DNA of 35,822 nt from an uncultured Oscillospiraceae bacterium (GTDB taxonomy: Bacteria > Bacillota > Clostridia > Oscillospirales > Acutalibacteraceae), in contig URDW01000002.1 in assembly GCA_900546735.1 (NCBI GenBank), positions 1 to 35,822 on the forward strand, given 5' to 3'. The notes under the pieces were generated by a model. It was given only the letters and a program-made list of their open reading frames with translations, was not told the origin of the DNA and ran no database searches. Below, in pieces: positions 7,656 through 14,740 of this stretch (positions within the stretch are counted from its first letter, which is position 1; each line of letters starts with the position of its first letter). The translations under genes and the position numbers were made by a program.

Positions 7656-8705
7656 TCATTCATGGTAATCGCCGCGGCCGAAGTCGATCACGCGGCCGAT
7701 TTTCTGCAGGTCACGCGCCAGCAGTTCCAGATGTTCGGCGGACTCGCCGCCGGTGCTTTTTTTGTTGTCATAAATAGCATACTTACCGCGCACCCCGGGG
7801 GGCGACAGGTTCGGCATGACCACGTTGGCGCCCACATCGAGCGCCTGCAGGCGGCCGTCGCCCGGCAAACTGGCCAGCGCCGTGGTGGCCGGCAGATTGG
7901 CGTGCGGCAAAAGCAGGCGCAAAACGGCAACCAGAAATACCGTAAGCGCACCGCTGCCCGGCGGGCAGTTTTCAAACGGCGTGCCCCGGGCGGGCAAAAA
8001 CGGCCCGATGCCGACCATTTGCGGGCGCAGCCGTGCCAGGTAAACCAGGTCGTCGGCCAAATCATTCGCAGTCTGCCCCGGCGCGCCGACCATAAAACCG
8101 GCGCCGGTCTGGTAGCCGATCTCTTTTAAGTCATGCAAACAGCGCAGGCGGTTTTGCAGCTGCATATCGCCCGGGTGCAGATAGGCATAAAGCGACGGGC
8201 TGGCTGCCTCGTGGCGCAAAAGGTAGCGGTCTGCCCCGGCGGCAAACAGGCGTTTGTAGCTTTGCCGGCCGCGCTCGCCGAGCGACAGGGTCACGGCCGC
8301 ATCCGGGCAGGCGGCTTTAAGGCTTAAAAGCAGTTTTTCCAGCCGGTCGTCCGTAAAATACGCATCCTCCCCGCCCTGCAGCACAAACGTGCGAAAGCCG
8401 AGGGCATAGCCGTGCACGCAGCATGCCAAAATTTCCGCTTCCCGCAGCCGGTAGCGGCGCGCGCAAACATTGCTGCGGCGCAGGCCGCAGTAAAGGCAGT
8501 CGTTTTTGCAGTAGGACGAGATTTCCACCAGGCCACGCACAAAAACGCCGCGGCCAAAATTTTGAAGCAGACCGGCGCGGCTTTTTTCAAATAGGTAAGA
8601 CGCGACCTGCTCGTCTGCATACTGCTCGATCAGCCGGGTAAACCCGGCCCTGTCCGGCACACCGCCGTGCGCCAAAAGGTCGATCTGGGCAAATGCGTCA
8701 GACAT
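7656..8705 (-). CDS. hydE: [FeFe]-hydrogenase maturation radical-SAM enzyme HydE
   Basis: HydE is the second radical SAM enzyme of H-cluster maturation and acts on the HydG product on the way to the azadithiolate bridge. The 349-residue protein has the radical SAM motif CKNDCLYC (C66, C70, C73) in the context FVRGLVEISSYCKNDCLYCGLRRSN, recognisable as HydE; the TIM-barrel continues with FVLQGGED near 115 and LRHEAASP near 163. The ATG at 8705 overlaps the stop of the upstream TM1266-like gene by eight bases (ATGTCTGA) and has no strong SD of its own, so translation is probably coupled. No hydrogenase structural gene is in the window. Confidence 0.94.
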   Translation of the reverse strand: MSDAFAQIDLLAHGGVPDRAGFTRLIEQYADEQVASYLFEKSRAGLLQNFGRGVFVRGLVEISSYCKNDCLYCGLRRSNVCARRYRLREAEILACCVHGYALGFRTFVLQGGEDAYFTDDRLEKLLLSLKAACPDAAVTLSLGERGRQSYKRLFAAGADRYLLRHEAASPSLYAYLHPGDMQLQNRLRCLHDLKEIGYQTGAGFMVGAPGQTANDLADDLVYLARLRPQMVGIGPFLPARGTPFENCPPGSGALTVFLVAVLRLLLPHANLPATTALASLPGDGRLQALDVGANVVMPNLSPPGVRGKYAIYDNKKSTGGESAEHLELLARDLQKIGRVIDFGRGDYHE

Positions 8706-8943
8706 TGGAGTAAAGCGCCTTGGCGCTGACGCCGTTTAAACGCCCGGCCTTGGAGGCGATGGTATTGATGATGCCCTCGGGCGCGTCGACCACCAGTGAG
8801 ATGATGTGCACGCCCTTTTCACGGTACGGCAGACCCATGCGGCCGATGATGTGGTCGCTGTACTGCGACAATGTGGCGTTGAGCGCCGGAACGCTTTCCA
8901 TGTTTTCCACAATAATGCCGATCACGGCAACTCTGTTTTCCAT
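8698..8943 (-). CDS. TM1266-like iron-only hydrogenase system putative regulator
   Basis: The 81-residue protein starts at ATG 8943 with GGAGG six bases upstream; a longer in-frame reading to 9030 would pass through the leader hairpin and is rejected. The sequence MENRVAVIGIIVEN...LSQYSDHIIGRMGLPY...GVHIISLVVDAPEGIINTIASKAGRL is the pattern of the small TM1266 family, an ACT/NikR-C-like fold found next to hydE, hydG and hydF in many anaerobes. It is annotated in that family as a putative hydrogenase-system regulator; direct functional proof is lacking. It has no HTH, so any control would work through a partner or a small ligand. It heads the maturation operon. Confidence 0.85.
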   Translation of the reverse strand: MENRVAVIGIIVENMESVPALNATLSQYSDHIIGRMGLPYREKGVHIISLVVDAPEGIINTIASKAGRLNGVSAKALYSNV

Positions 8944-8959
8944 AAAAACCTCCGAAAAT

Positions 8960-8990
8960 AAAAAAGCACGCCTTTTCGGCGCGCACTTTT
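8960..8990 (-). terminator. Terminator hairpin in the hyd-operon leader
   Basis: On the minus strand GCGCGCC, a GAAAA loop and GGCGTGC form a stem running straight into six T (plus 8960-8965). It lies downstream of the promoter at 9093-9121 but upstream of the GGAGG of the first hyd gene (plus 8949-8953). It therefore looks like an attenuator; it would also stop readthrough from the ATP-grasp operon, which has no other visible terminator. Confidence 0.7.
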
Positions 8991-8999
8991 GCACAAACA

Positions 9000-9078
9000 G
9001 AAACGGTATTCGGCCTTTCGCGTAGGTCAAGCCGCGGCGTCAGTCAAAAAATCGTTTCGGCGAAGGCAAGCCCGCACC
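9000..9078 (-). ncRNA. Candidate structured leader (riboswitch/attenuator) of the hyd maturation operon
   Basis: Between the promoter and the terminator hairpin the minus-strand RNA has two imperfect copies of one motif. Copy 1 (plus 9053-9075) reads GCGGGCUUGCCUUCGCCGAA and copy 2 (plus 9014-9035) reads GCGGCUUGACCUACGCGAAA. Each can fold as GCG, a 10-base loop and CGC, followed by GAAA. GAAACG (plus 9053-9058) can pair with CGUUUC (plus 9000-9005), enclosing copy 2. GGUGCG (plus 9073-9078) could pair with CGCGCC in the terminator arm (plus 8978-8983), a possible anti-terminator. It does not match T-box, SAM, TPP, FMN or cobalamin consensus elements as I know them. The ligand is unknown. Confidence 0.4.
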
Positions 9079-9092
9079 TCAAGCTAATGTTT

Positions 9093-9121
9093 AGGATACC
9101 ATACTCCGGCGGCAAAGTCAA
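9093..9121 (-). promoter_or_regulatory. Promoter of the hyd maturation operon
   Basis: On the minus strand TTGACT (plus 9116-9121), exactly 17 bases, then TATCCT (plus 9093-9098) preceded by TGG, an extended -10. The predicted transcript start is near 9086, leaving a leader of about 140 bases. It starts only five bases after the stop codon of the upstream ATP-grasp gene. Confidence 0.7.
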
Positions 9122-9125
9122 CGTA

Positions 9126-9869
9126 TCACGCGCCGGACACCTGCTTTAAAATATAGCGGCAGTACATGGACACGATGTCGAGATCGGTCAGGTCATAGAC
9201 CATGCGCGCGCCGACCGCGTCTTCGATCTCGTTAAATACAAGTTTCCCCTGATGAAATAGAAAGTCGATGCCGACAAAGTCAAAATCGAAAAGACCGATG
9301 ACTTTTTGCACCGCAGCGCGTTCGGCAGCGTTTAAGCAATAGACCTCGGCACGGCCGCCCAGACAGTAGTTGGAAAGAAAGCCCGAGCCGGTGCGCAGGC
9401 ACGAAACCACAATTTCGCCGCCAAGCACATAAACACGCAAGTCTTTGCCCGGCGTGTCGCACGACTGCTGCAGTACCCAGCCCAAAAGATCTTTGGGCAG
9501 CTCTTCGGGCGAGCGGATCAGGTGCACATCCTTGCCGCCCTTTGAAAACGACTTTTTCAAAACGGCCGGAAAGCCCGTGTAATTTACAGGCAAAACCTCC
9601 ACCCCGTGGGACTGCATAAAATCGTAAGCCAGCGCCTTGTCGTTTGCAATGCGGCTGACGGTGGAATTATTAAACACGCGCACGCCGCGCTGCTCAAATG
9701 CGGCAGCAATGCGCCAGTCGTCGGTGCGGTTCACGACAAAATCCGCCTTTTCCTGCAGGGTAAGCTCTTCTGACAGCACCAGGCGCAGCGGCAGTTCTTT
9801 TAAATATTTTTCCACGACAAAGGCGTTTCGCTTTGCCTCGGCCGCCGAATAGATCAGGACTCCCTGCAT
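9126..9869 (-). CDS. ATP-grasp domain protein (second of a tandem pair)
   Basis: This 247-residue protein is probably an ATP-dependent carboxylate-amine/thiol ligase of the RimK-like ATP-grasp superfamily. Visible parts are an N-terminal pre-ATP-grasp region (MQGVLIYSAAEAKRNAFVVEKYL), ATP-binding lysine strands FPAVLKKSFSKGGKDVHL near residues 104-121, and the metal-binding end FDFVGIDFLF...LVFNEIEDAVGARM near 195-222. The NEIED ending recalls uncharacterised Firmicutes ATP-grasp proteins. The ATG at 9869 has GAGGGG eight bases upstream and lies inside the end of the first ATP-grasp gene (16-base overlap). Both proteins open with MQG[V/I]L, which suggests an ancient duplication. The substrate is unknown. 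Confidence 0.75.
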   Translation of the reverse strand: MQGVLIYSAAEAKRNAFVVEKYLKELPLRLVLSEELTLQEKADFVVNRTDDWRIAAAFEQRGVRVFNNSTVSRIANDKALAYDFMQSHGVEVLPVNYTGFPAVLKKSFSKGGKDVHLIRSPEELPKDLLGWVLQQSCDTPGKDLRVYVLGGEIVVSCLRTGSGFLSNYCLGGRAEVYCLNAAERAAVQKVIGLFDFDFVGIDFLFHQGKLVFNEIEDAVGARMVYDLTDLDIVSMYCRYILKQVSGA

Positions 9870-10696
9870 TGGATTTTCCCCTCAATATACTGCAAAATCA
9901 GGTCGGCGCAGTCGACGCCGGTCGCGTCGAGCAGATTCATGACGTGCGCGTTGGAGTTGACCTCGCACACGCTGCCGTCTGCAAACAGATCGACCCCGCA
10001 GAAATCACACCCCAAAACCGCGGCGCATTTTTCGGCCGTTTCACGCTCGGCAGGCGTGATGGCGGCCGGCACCGCCACGCCGCCGTTTGTAAGATTAGCA
10101 CGAAAATCAGCCGCATTTTGCCGCGCCATTTTGCACACGGCACGGCCGCCGATGACCTCGATGCGCACATCGTGCCCGGCAGAAGAGGCCACAAAACGCT
10201 GCAAAAGAAACGGCACGCCCGGTTCGATATGCGCATAAATCTCTTCTTTTGTTTTGCACAAAAACACCTGCGCGCCGAACGAACCGCAGCACGCCTTAAA
10301 AACGAGCGGCAGTGACAGCTTTTCTGCCGCATAATCGACAAATTCCGAATAGTCGCTTGCAAAAAAAGACAGGGGCGCCGCCAGAGTCTCAGGCTGGGGC
10401 ACATGGCCCAAAAGCTCTGTATATGTTTTGGCCTTATCATCACAAAGCGCGATCGCACGGGCAGAATTGAAAACCGGCAGGCCAAGCTTTTCGAGCCGGC
10501 GCGCCAGAACGACATCCTTATCGAGAAACAGCACATAGTCCGCCCGGATGGCACTGTCTGGCGTGCAGGCCAGTTCCAAATTGGTGCACACCTGCAAATT
10601 GTGGCCGCGCTTTGCGGCGCAGGCAGCGTAGTGCCGGTGCAGCGTTTCAAACTTTTCGCTTTTTAAAAAATGATTGCAAACAAGAATACCCTGCAT
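9854..10696 (-). CDS. RimK-like ATP-grasp ligase (first of a tandem pair)
   Basis: This 280-residue protein has the RimK/glutathione-synthase-like layout. An N-terminal domain (MQGILVCNHFLKSEKF) is followed by an ATP-binding segment LPLVFKACCGSFGAQVFL near residues 130-147, LLQRFVASSAGHDVRIEVIGGRAVCKMAR near 183-211, and the catalytic end CDFCGVDLFADGSVCEVNSNAH near 248-270 with Glu and Asn metal ligands. RimK-like enzymes join an amino acid to a carboxylate with ATP. The ATG at 10696 has GGAGG seven bases upstream and a strong promoter. No small precursor peptide or partner enzyme is visible nearby, so the substrate stays open. Confidence 0.78.
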   Translation of the reverse strand: MQGILVCNHFLKSEKFETLHRHYAACAAKRGHNLQVCTNLELACTPDSAIRADYVLFLDKDVVLARRLEKLGLPVFNSARAIALCDDKAKTYTELLGHVPQPETLAAPLSFFASDYSEFVDYAAEKLSLPLVFKACCGSFGAQVFLCKTKEEIYAHIEPGVPFLLQRFVASSAGHDVRIEVIGGRAVCKMARQNAADFRANLTNGGVAVPAAITPAERETAEKCAAVLGCDFCGVDLFADGSVCEVNSNAHVMNLLDATGVDCADLILQYIEGKIQCRES

Positions 10697-10717
10697 TCGA
10701 CCGCCTCCGTTTGACCA

Positions 10718-10746
10718 ATTATAGCATTATGCCTTGCTTTTTTCAA
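10718..10746 (-). promoter_or_regulatory. Promoter of the ATP-grasp pair
   Basis: On the minus strand TTGAAA (plus 10741-10746), 17 bases, TATAAT (plus 10718-10723). This near-consensus promoter has a -35 box immediately next to, and a span interlocked with, the divergent purH-type promoter. Confidence 0.75.
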
Positions 10747-10762
10747 GAAAATGCGGTATCAT
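10734..10762 (+). promoter_or_regulatory. Promoter of the AICAR transformylase gene
   Basis: TTGCTT (10734-10739), 17 bases and TATCAT (10757-10762), about 37 bases ahead of the ATG. Its -35 lies within the -35/-10 spacer of the opposite promoter, so RNA polymerase cannot occupy both at once. Confidence 0.65.
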
Positions 10763-10798
10763 AATATCTATATTAAATGAAAAGACGAGGGTGATTTT

Positions 10799-11974
10799 AT
10801 GACAGAATACAAGCTGAAATACGGCTGCAACCCCAACCAGAGCCCGGCCAGAGTGCACATGGACGGCAAGGAACTGCCGTTCACCGTTTTAAACGGCAGC
10901 GCGGGCTACATCAACCTGCTGGACGCGTTCAACGCCTGGCAGCTGGTAAAAGAGCTGAAGGCAGCGACCGGTTTGCCCAGCGCCGCATCGTTCAAGCACG
11001 TCAGCCCGGCGGGCGCCGCCGTTGCGCATCCCTTAAGCGACGTGGACCGCAAGGTCTGCTTTGTGCCCGACGGCCTGGAGCTTTCGCCGATCGCAAGCGC
11101 CTATGTGCGCGCCAGAGGGTGCGACCGCGTCTCCTCCTTCGGCGACTTTGCCGCCCTTTCCGACGAGTGCGACGAATCCGTTGCAAACTTCCTGGTGCGC
11201 GAAGTGTCTGACGGTATCATTGCGCCGTCCTACTCCGAAAAAGCGCTGGAGATCTTAAAGAGCAAGCGTCGCGGCAACTACCTGATCATCCAGATCGATG
11301 CGGACTATGTGCCCGAAGAGATGGAGACTAAGCAGGTTTTCGGCATTAAATTTGAGCAAAAGCGCAACAACTGCCAGATCACGATGGACCTGTTCGACGA
11401 CCTGCCGACCAAAGTGAAAGAGCTGCCCGAGATCGCCAAGATCGACCTGCTGATTTCCATGATCACCCTGAAATATACGCAGTCGAACTCCGTTTGCTAC
11501 TGCATGGGCGGCCAGACCATCGGCGTGGGCGCGGGTCAGCAGTCGCGTATTGCCTGCACACGCCTGGCCGGCACCAAGGCCGACAACTACTTCCTGCGCA
11601 TGCACGAAAAGGTGACCTCGCTTCCGTTCATAGACGGCGTGCGCAAGTGCGACGCGGACAACGCGATCGATTTGTACATTTCCGACGACGCAAGCGAGCT
11701 GTTTAAAGACGGCGTGTGGCAGCGCTACTTTACCGAAAAGCCCGAACCGTTCACCAAGGAAGAAAAAGAAGCATGGCACAAGAAGATGACGAACGTGGCC
11801 CTCGGTTCCGACGCGTTCTTCCCGTTTGAAGACAACATTGAACGCGCTGTGCAAAGCGGTGTGAAATACATTGCCCAGCCGGGCGGCTCGGTGCGCGACC
11901 AGGCCGTGATCGACTGCTGCGACGAACACGGCATTGCGATGGCCATGACCGGCATCCGCCTGTTCCACCACTAA
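10799..11974 (+). CDS. Stand-alone AICAR transformylase (phosphoribosylaminoimidazolecarboxamide formyltransferase)
   Basis: The enzyme formylates AICAR with 10-formyl-tetrahydrofolate in the penultimate step of IMP synthesis. The 391-residue protein corresponds only to the transformylase half of PurH: it starts MTEYKLKYGCNPNQSPA and has the catalytic Lys-His in ASFKHVSPAGAAVA near residues 63-76, SNSVCYCMGGQTIGVGAGQQSR near 232-253, and ends AMAMTGIRLFHH as PurH does. The N-terminal MGS-like IMP cyclohydrolase domain is absent, so that activity must come from another gene. GAGGG lies about seven bases before the ATG. A GNAT gene follows after 18 bases. Confidence 0.92.
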   Translation: MTEYKLKYGCNPNQSPARVHMDGKELPFTVLNGSAGYINLLDAFNAWQLVKELKAATGLPSAASFKHVSPAGAAVAHPLSDVDRKVCFVPDGLELSPIASAYVRARGCDRVSSFGDFAALSDECDESVANFLVREVSDGIIAPSYSEKALEILKSKRRGNYLIIQIDADYVPEEMETKQVFGIKFEQKRNNCQITMDLFDDLPTKVKELPEIAKIDLLISMITLKYTQSNSVCYCMGGQTIGVGAGQQSRIACTRLAGTKADNYFLRMHEKVTSLPFIDGVRKCDADNAIDLYISDDASELFKDGVWQRYFTEKPEPFTKEEKEAWHKKMTNVALGSDAFFPFEDNIERAVQSGVKYIAQPGGSVRDQAVIDCCDEHGIAMAMTGIRLFHH

Positions 11975-11992
11975 AAAGGAGCTGCCGGACCG

Positions 11993-12485
11993 ATGCAAAG
12001 CGAGCACACCCAGCTGCGGATACGCACCTACACCGATTCGGACCGCGATGAGATCATCCGGCTGGTGCTGCACTGCCAAAACGACGGCACGCGGCCGCCG
12101 GTAACGGTAAGCGACCAGCCGGAGCTGCTGCACATAAACGAAAAATATATGGAAAGCGGCGGCTGTTTCTGGGTGGCCATGGACGGCGGCCGGCTGCATT
12201 GGGCTGATCCGCCGCGGCGAAAACGGCATTTTAAAAAAGTTTTTCGTCTACGAGCCATACCGCTCGGCGCCCCACCACCTGGGGCGGCAGCTTTACGAAA
12301 CGCTGCTGGCCTTTGCCCGGGAAAACGGGGTAAAAACGCTGTACCTGGACACGCCGAAAAACACGCACCGCGCACACCGCTTTTACGAAAAGGCCGGGTT
12401 TCAGAAAATCGACCAGAGCGAGCTGCCGTTTCGCTACGACTTTCCGTATAAAGACAGCGATTTTTTCCGCCTGCCGGTCGTTTGA
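11993..12485 (+). pseudogene. GNAT-family N-acetyltransferase, broken by one frameshift
   Basis: Reading starts at ATG 11993 (AGGAGC upstream) with LRIRTYTDSDRDEIIRLVLHCQNDG, the N-terminal GNAT strand-helix, and continues through YMESGGCFWVAMDGGRL. Near 12194 coding moves to the +1 frame: CIGLIRRGENGILKKFFVYE, then PYRSAPHHLGRQLYETLLAFARENG (the acetyl-CoA-binding region) and THRAHRFYEKAGFQKI, ending at TGA 12483-12485. Joined, this is a full-length enzyme of about 160 residues. An 8-base loss between tandem GGCCGGCT-type copies around 12186-12195 would explain the shift. It is 18 bases after the transformylase gene. The acyl acceptor is unknown, and an assembly error cannot be excluded. Confidence 0.75.
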
Positions 12486-12506
12486 GCACACCATAAAAGA
12501 AAACAG

Positions 12507-12534
12507 AAAAGCCGCACGAATGTGCGGCTTTTTG
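12507..12534. terminator. Rho-independent terminator between convergent genes
   Basis: AAAAGCCGCAC (12507-12517) pairs with GTGCGGCTTTT (12522-12532) around GAAT, with a T-run after and A-run before. It serves the GNAT transcript (plus) and probably yhaM-prmA (minus, stop at 12635). The rest of 12535-12634 is AT-rich and shows nothing recognisable. Confidence 0.85.
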
Positions 12535-12634
12535 CTTTTCTTATAGACTTTATAGAAATTAAAATCTTCTGTTTTTGTTATACGGCCGGGCAGCCTGCAT
12601 TTTTAGATCTGTTTTTTCGCGCGGTCCGGGCGGT

Positions 12635-13585
12635 TCACCGGCAGTCTGAAGCCGCTCCCATTTTTTGGCAGACAAAGACGAGCCAGCCGTCCGATTCGTG
12701 GCGCTCGAGCACGGTGAAGCCGTTTTCGGCAAACGAGGCGAGCACCTCCGGCTCGCGCGTGTCGATGATACCGCCGGTGATGTAGACGCCGCCGGGCTTT
12801 AAAAACGGCGTGACCTGGGTGTTGAGGCGCATGACGATATCGGCCACGATGTTGGCCAAAATCACATCGTACTGCCCGGTGACACGGTCGGAAAGGTCGC
12901 CCTGCACGGCCCGGAACTGCGGCGTTTCAAAACCGTTTTCCGCCGCATTCTGTACGGCGGTTTTGACGGCCAGCGGGTCAATATCGACCCCAAAGGCCGA
13001 GCTGGCGCCGAAAAGCAGCGCCGCGACCGACAAAATGCCGCTGCCGCAGCCGATGTCGAGCACATCCTCGCCGCCCGTCACATAATTTTCCATCGTCTCC
13101 AGGCACAGCCGGGTGGTCGGGTGGGAGCCGGTGCCGAATGCAAGACCGGGCTCAATGCTCAGCACCTTTCTGCCCTGCGCGTCGTAGTCATCGATCCACA
13201 GCGGGCGGATCAGCAGGCGCTTACCAACGGGCATCGGGTGGAAATACTGCTTCCAGTTATTGACCCAGTCCTCTTCGGCACAGGCGGCCGTGTCAACTGT
13301 ATACGAGATATTTTCCGTCTGCAGGCGCGCTTCGATGAACGAAACGGCCTCGCGCGGATTTTCGCAGGGGTTGATGTAAACATGGATCACCGCCTTGGTG
13401 CGGTCCTTTTGCAAAAGGTCCTCGTCGATCAGGTCGATGTGGGCGATCTGCATCGTCTCATCTTCCAGAGCCGAATAATCTTCAATATAAATGCCGTAAG
13501 GCACGGTCATGTTCGTGATCGCAGCAGCGGTGTCGGCGTATTCGACCGGTACCGTGATCTTGATTTCATTCCACGCTTCGCTCAT
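12635..13585 (-). CDS. prmA: Ribosomal protein L11 methyltransferase
   Basis: PrmA transfers methyl groups from SAM to lysines and the N terminus of ribosomal protein L11. The 316-residue protein has an N-terminal L11-recognition domain (WNEIKITVPVEYADTAAAI), the linker EEDWVNNWKQYFHPMPVG near residues 105-122, LAFGTGSHPTTRLCLETME near 149-167, the SAM motif LDIGCGSGILSVAAL near 175-189 and motif IV LANIVADIV near 239-247. All are typical, and the length is normal. The ATG at 13585 overlaps the yhaM stop by four bases (ATGA), so it is translationally coupled. Confidence 0.96.
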   Translation of the reverse strand: MSEAWNEIKITVPVEYADTAAAITNMTVPYGIYIEDYSALEDETMQIAHIDLIDEDLLQKDRTKAVIHVYINPCENPREAVSFIEARLQTENISYTVDTAACAEEDWVNNWKQYFHPMPVGKRLLIRPLWIDDYDAQGRKVLSIEPGLAFGTGSHPTTRLCLETMENYVTGGEDVLDIGCGSGILSVAALLFGASSAFGVDIDPLAVKTAVQNAAENGFETPQFRAVQGDLSDRVTGQYDVILANIVADIVMRLNTQVTPFLKPGGVYITGGIIDTREPEVLASFAENGFTVLERHESDGWLVFVCQKMGAASDCR

Positions 13586-14553
13586 ACTTCTTCTCCAAAA
13601 TCGACATGGTAGTTTTTGTTGTTGCGCCCGTGGTTATAGAGCTTGCGGTTATCGAGCGCCCACATGCGGTCGGTAAACGCGCCCGGCTCCACCTTGGAAA
13701 CGGCGCCGGACACCTCGTAAATGTTGGCGTCCAGATTGTCAAGGCTCGACAGCACGATGGCCTCTAAAAACATCGGCCGCACGGGCGAACCAAACTCCGG
13801 CACGCCGTGGTGCGACAAAATCATATGCTCAAGAAGCGTTGCTTTTTGCGCGTCCACACCCAGCTTTTCAGCCGCCTCCTGCACATACATGGCGCCCTTG
13901 ACCAGGTGGCCGATCAGCTCGCCCTCCGGCGTGTAGCCCCTGGCCAGGCCGGTTTGACTGGGTTCCAGTTCCCATACTTTAGCCACATCGTGCAAAATGG
14001 CGCCGGAAAGCAAAAGCTCACGGTCGATGTTTTTATAGATCTTACAGACGCACTCCGCCATCTGCACAATGGCCGACGTGTGCAGCAGCAGCCCGCCGAC
14101 GATGGCGTGGTGCAGCCGCAGCGCGGCCGGGCAGGTCAGCAGGCGATCCTTATGATTTTCTAAAATGTACAAAACGATCTTTTTCAGATCCTCGTCGGCA
14201 AATGCGCCCACCTTGCGCACCAGCATGGCATAGAGCACCTCGCCGCCGGTCTCAGAAGCCGGCACGAGCGACACCAGGTCGTAATTGTCGCTCTCAGACG
14301 CAGCGCGGATCTGCGCAATGCGGAATTGGTCGTGGCCGTTGTACTGCTCGACCGTGCCGCGCACCTTGACGACCATGTCGGCCGAAAGCCCGGCGCCTGT
14401 CTGCGCATCCCACAGCTTGGCGGGCAGCTCGCCTGTTTTGTCAGACAGAATAAGGTCCAAATATTTTGTGCCGTTTTTAGCGGTCTTTACATCGCATTTT
14501 TTCAAAACGGCAAAGCCCTCGGCCATGCCGTTTGGCAAAGTTCTGAATTGCAT
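13582..14553 (-). CDS. yhaM: YhaM-type 3'-5' exoribonuclease (OB-fold plus HD domain)
   Basis: The 323-residue protein starts at ATG 14553 (AGGGAG upstream); an earlier in-frame reading to 14616 would run over the promoter. Residues about 10-95 form an OB-fold nucleic-acid-binding domain (KKCDVKTAKNGTKYLDLILSDKTGELPAKLWD). Residues about 140-290 are an HD phosphohydrolase domain with HHAIVGGLLLHT near 148, AILHDVAKVWEL near 185 and HMILSHHGVPEFGSP near 243, supplying the His/Asp metal ligands. This matches B. subtilis YhaM, an RNA-processing 3'-5' exonuclease. It heads a two-gene operon with prmA. Confidence 0.88.
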   Translation of the reverse strand: MQFRTLPNGMAEGFAVLKKCDVKTAKNGTKYLDLILSDKTGELPAKLWDAQTGAGLSADMVVKVRGTVEQYNGHDQFRIAQIRAASESDNYDLVSLVPASETGGEVLYAMLVRKVGAFADEDLKKIVLYILENHKDRLLTCPAALRLHHAIVGGLLLHTSAIVQMAECVCKIYKNIDRELLLSGAILHDVAKVWELEPSQTGLARGYTPEGELIGHLVKGAMYVQEAAEKLGVDAQKATLLEHMILSHHGVPEFGSPVRPMFLEAIVLSSLDNLDANIYEVSGAVSKVEPGAFTDRMWALDNRKLYNHGRNNKNYHVDFGEEV

Positions 14554-14572
14554 ACGCTCACTCCCTGGCCTT

Positions 14573-14601
14573 ATTATATAATAAAACCCGGCGTGAATCA
14601 A
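14573..14601 (-). promoter_or_regulatory. Promoter of yhaM-prmA
   Basis: On the minus strand TTGATT (plus 14596-14601), 17 bases, TATAAT (plus 14573-14578). The implied leader is very short (about 13 bases), just enough for the AGGGAG Shine-Dalgarno sequence. Confidence 0.6.
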
Positions 14602-14681
14602 TCCAAACGGGCACAATTACCGTATACGGTACGAATTTACGAACGAATTTTTGCAGGTTTGTGAATTCGACACGGCCTTTC

Positions 14682-14710
14682 TTGACAAACCTGAAACACC
14701 CTGATATTAT
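14682..14710 (+). promoter_or_regulatory. Promoter of the pseudokinase gene
   Basis: TTGACA (14682-14687), 17 bases, TATTAT (14705-14710), close to the sigma-70 consensus and about 30 bases upstream of the TTG start. Confidence 0.75.
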
Positions 14711-14740
14711 TAATATCTACAAAAAGATGGAGTGATACGT

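Noticed and set aside
8944..9085. Hyd leader as a T-box, SAM, TPP, FMN or cobalamin riboswitch
   Set aside because: None of the conserved core sequences of these classes as I know them is present, so the class was left open.
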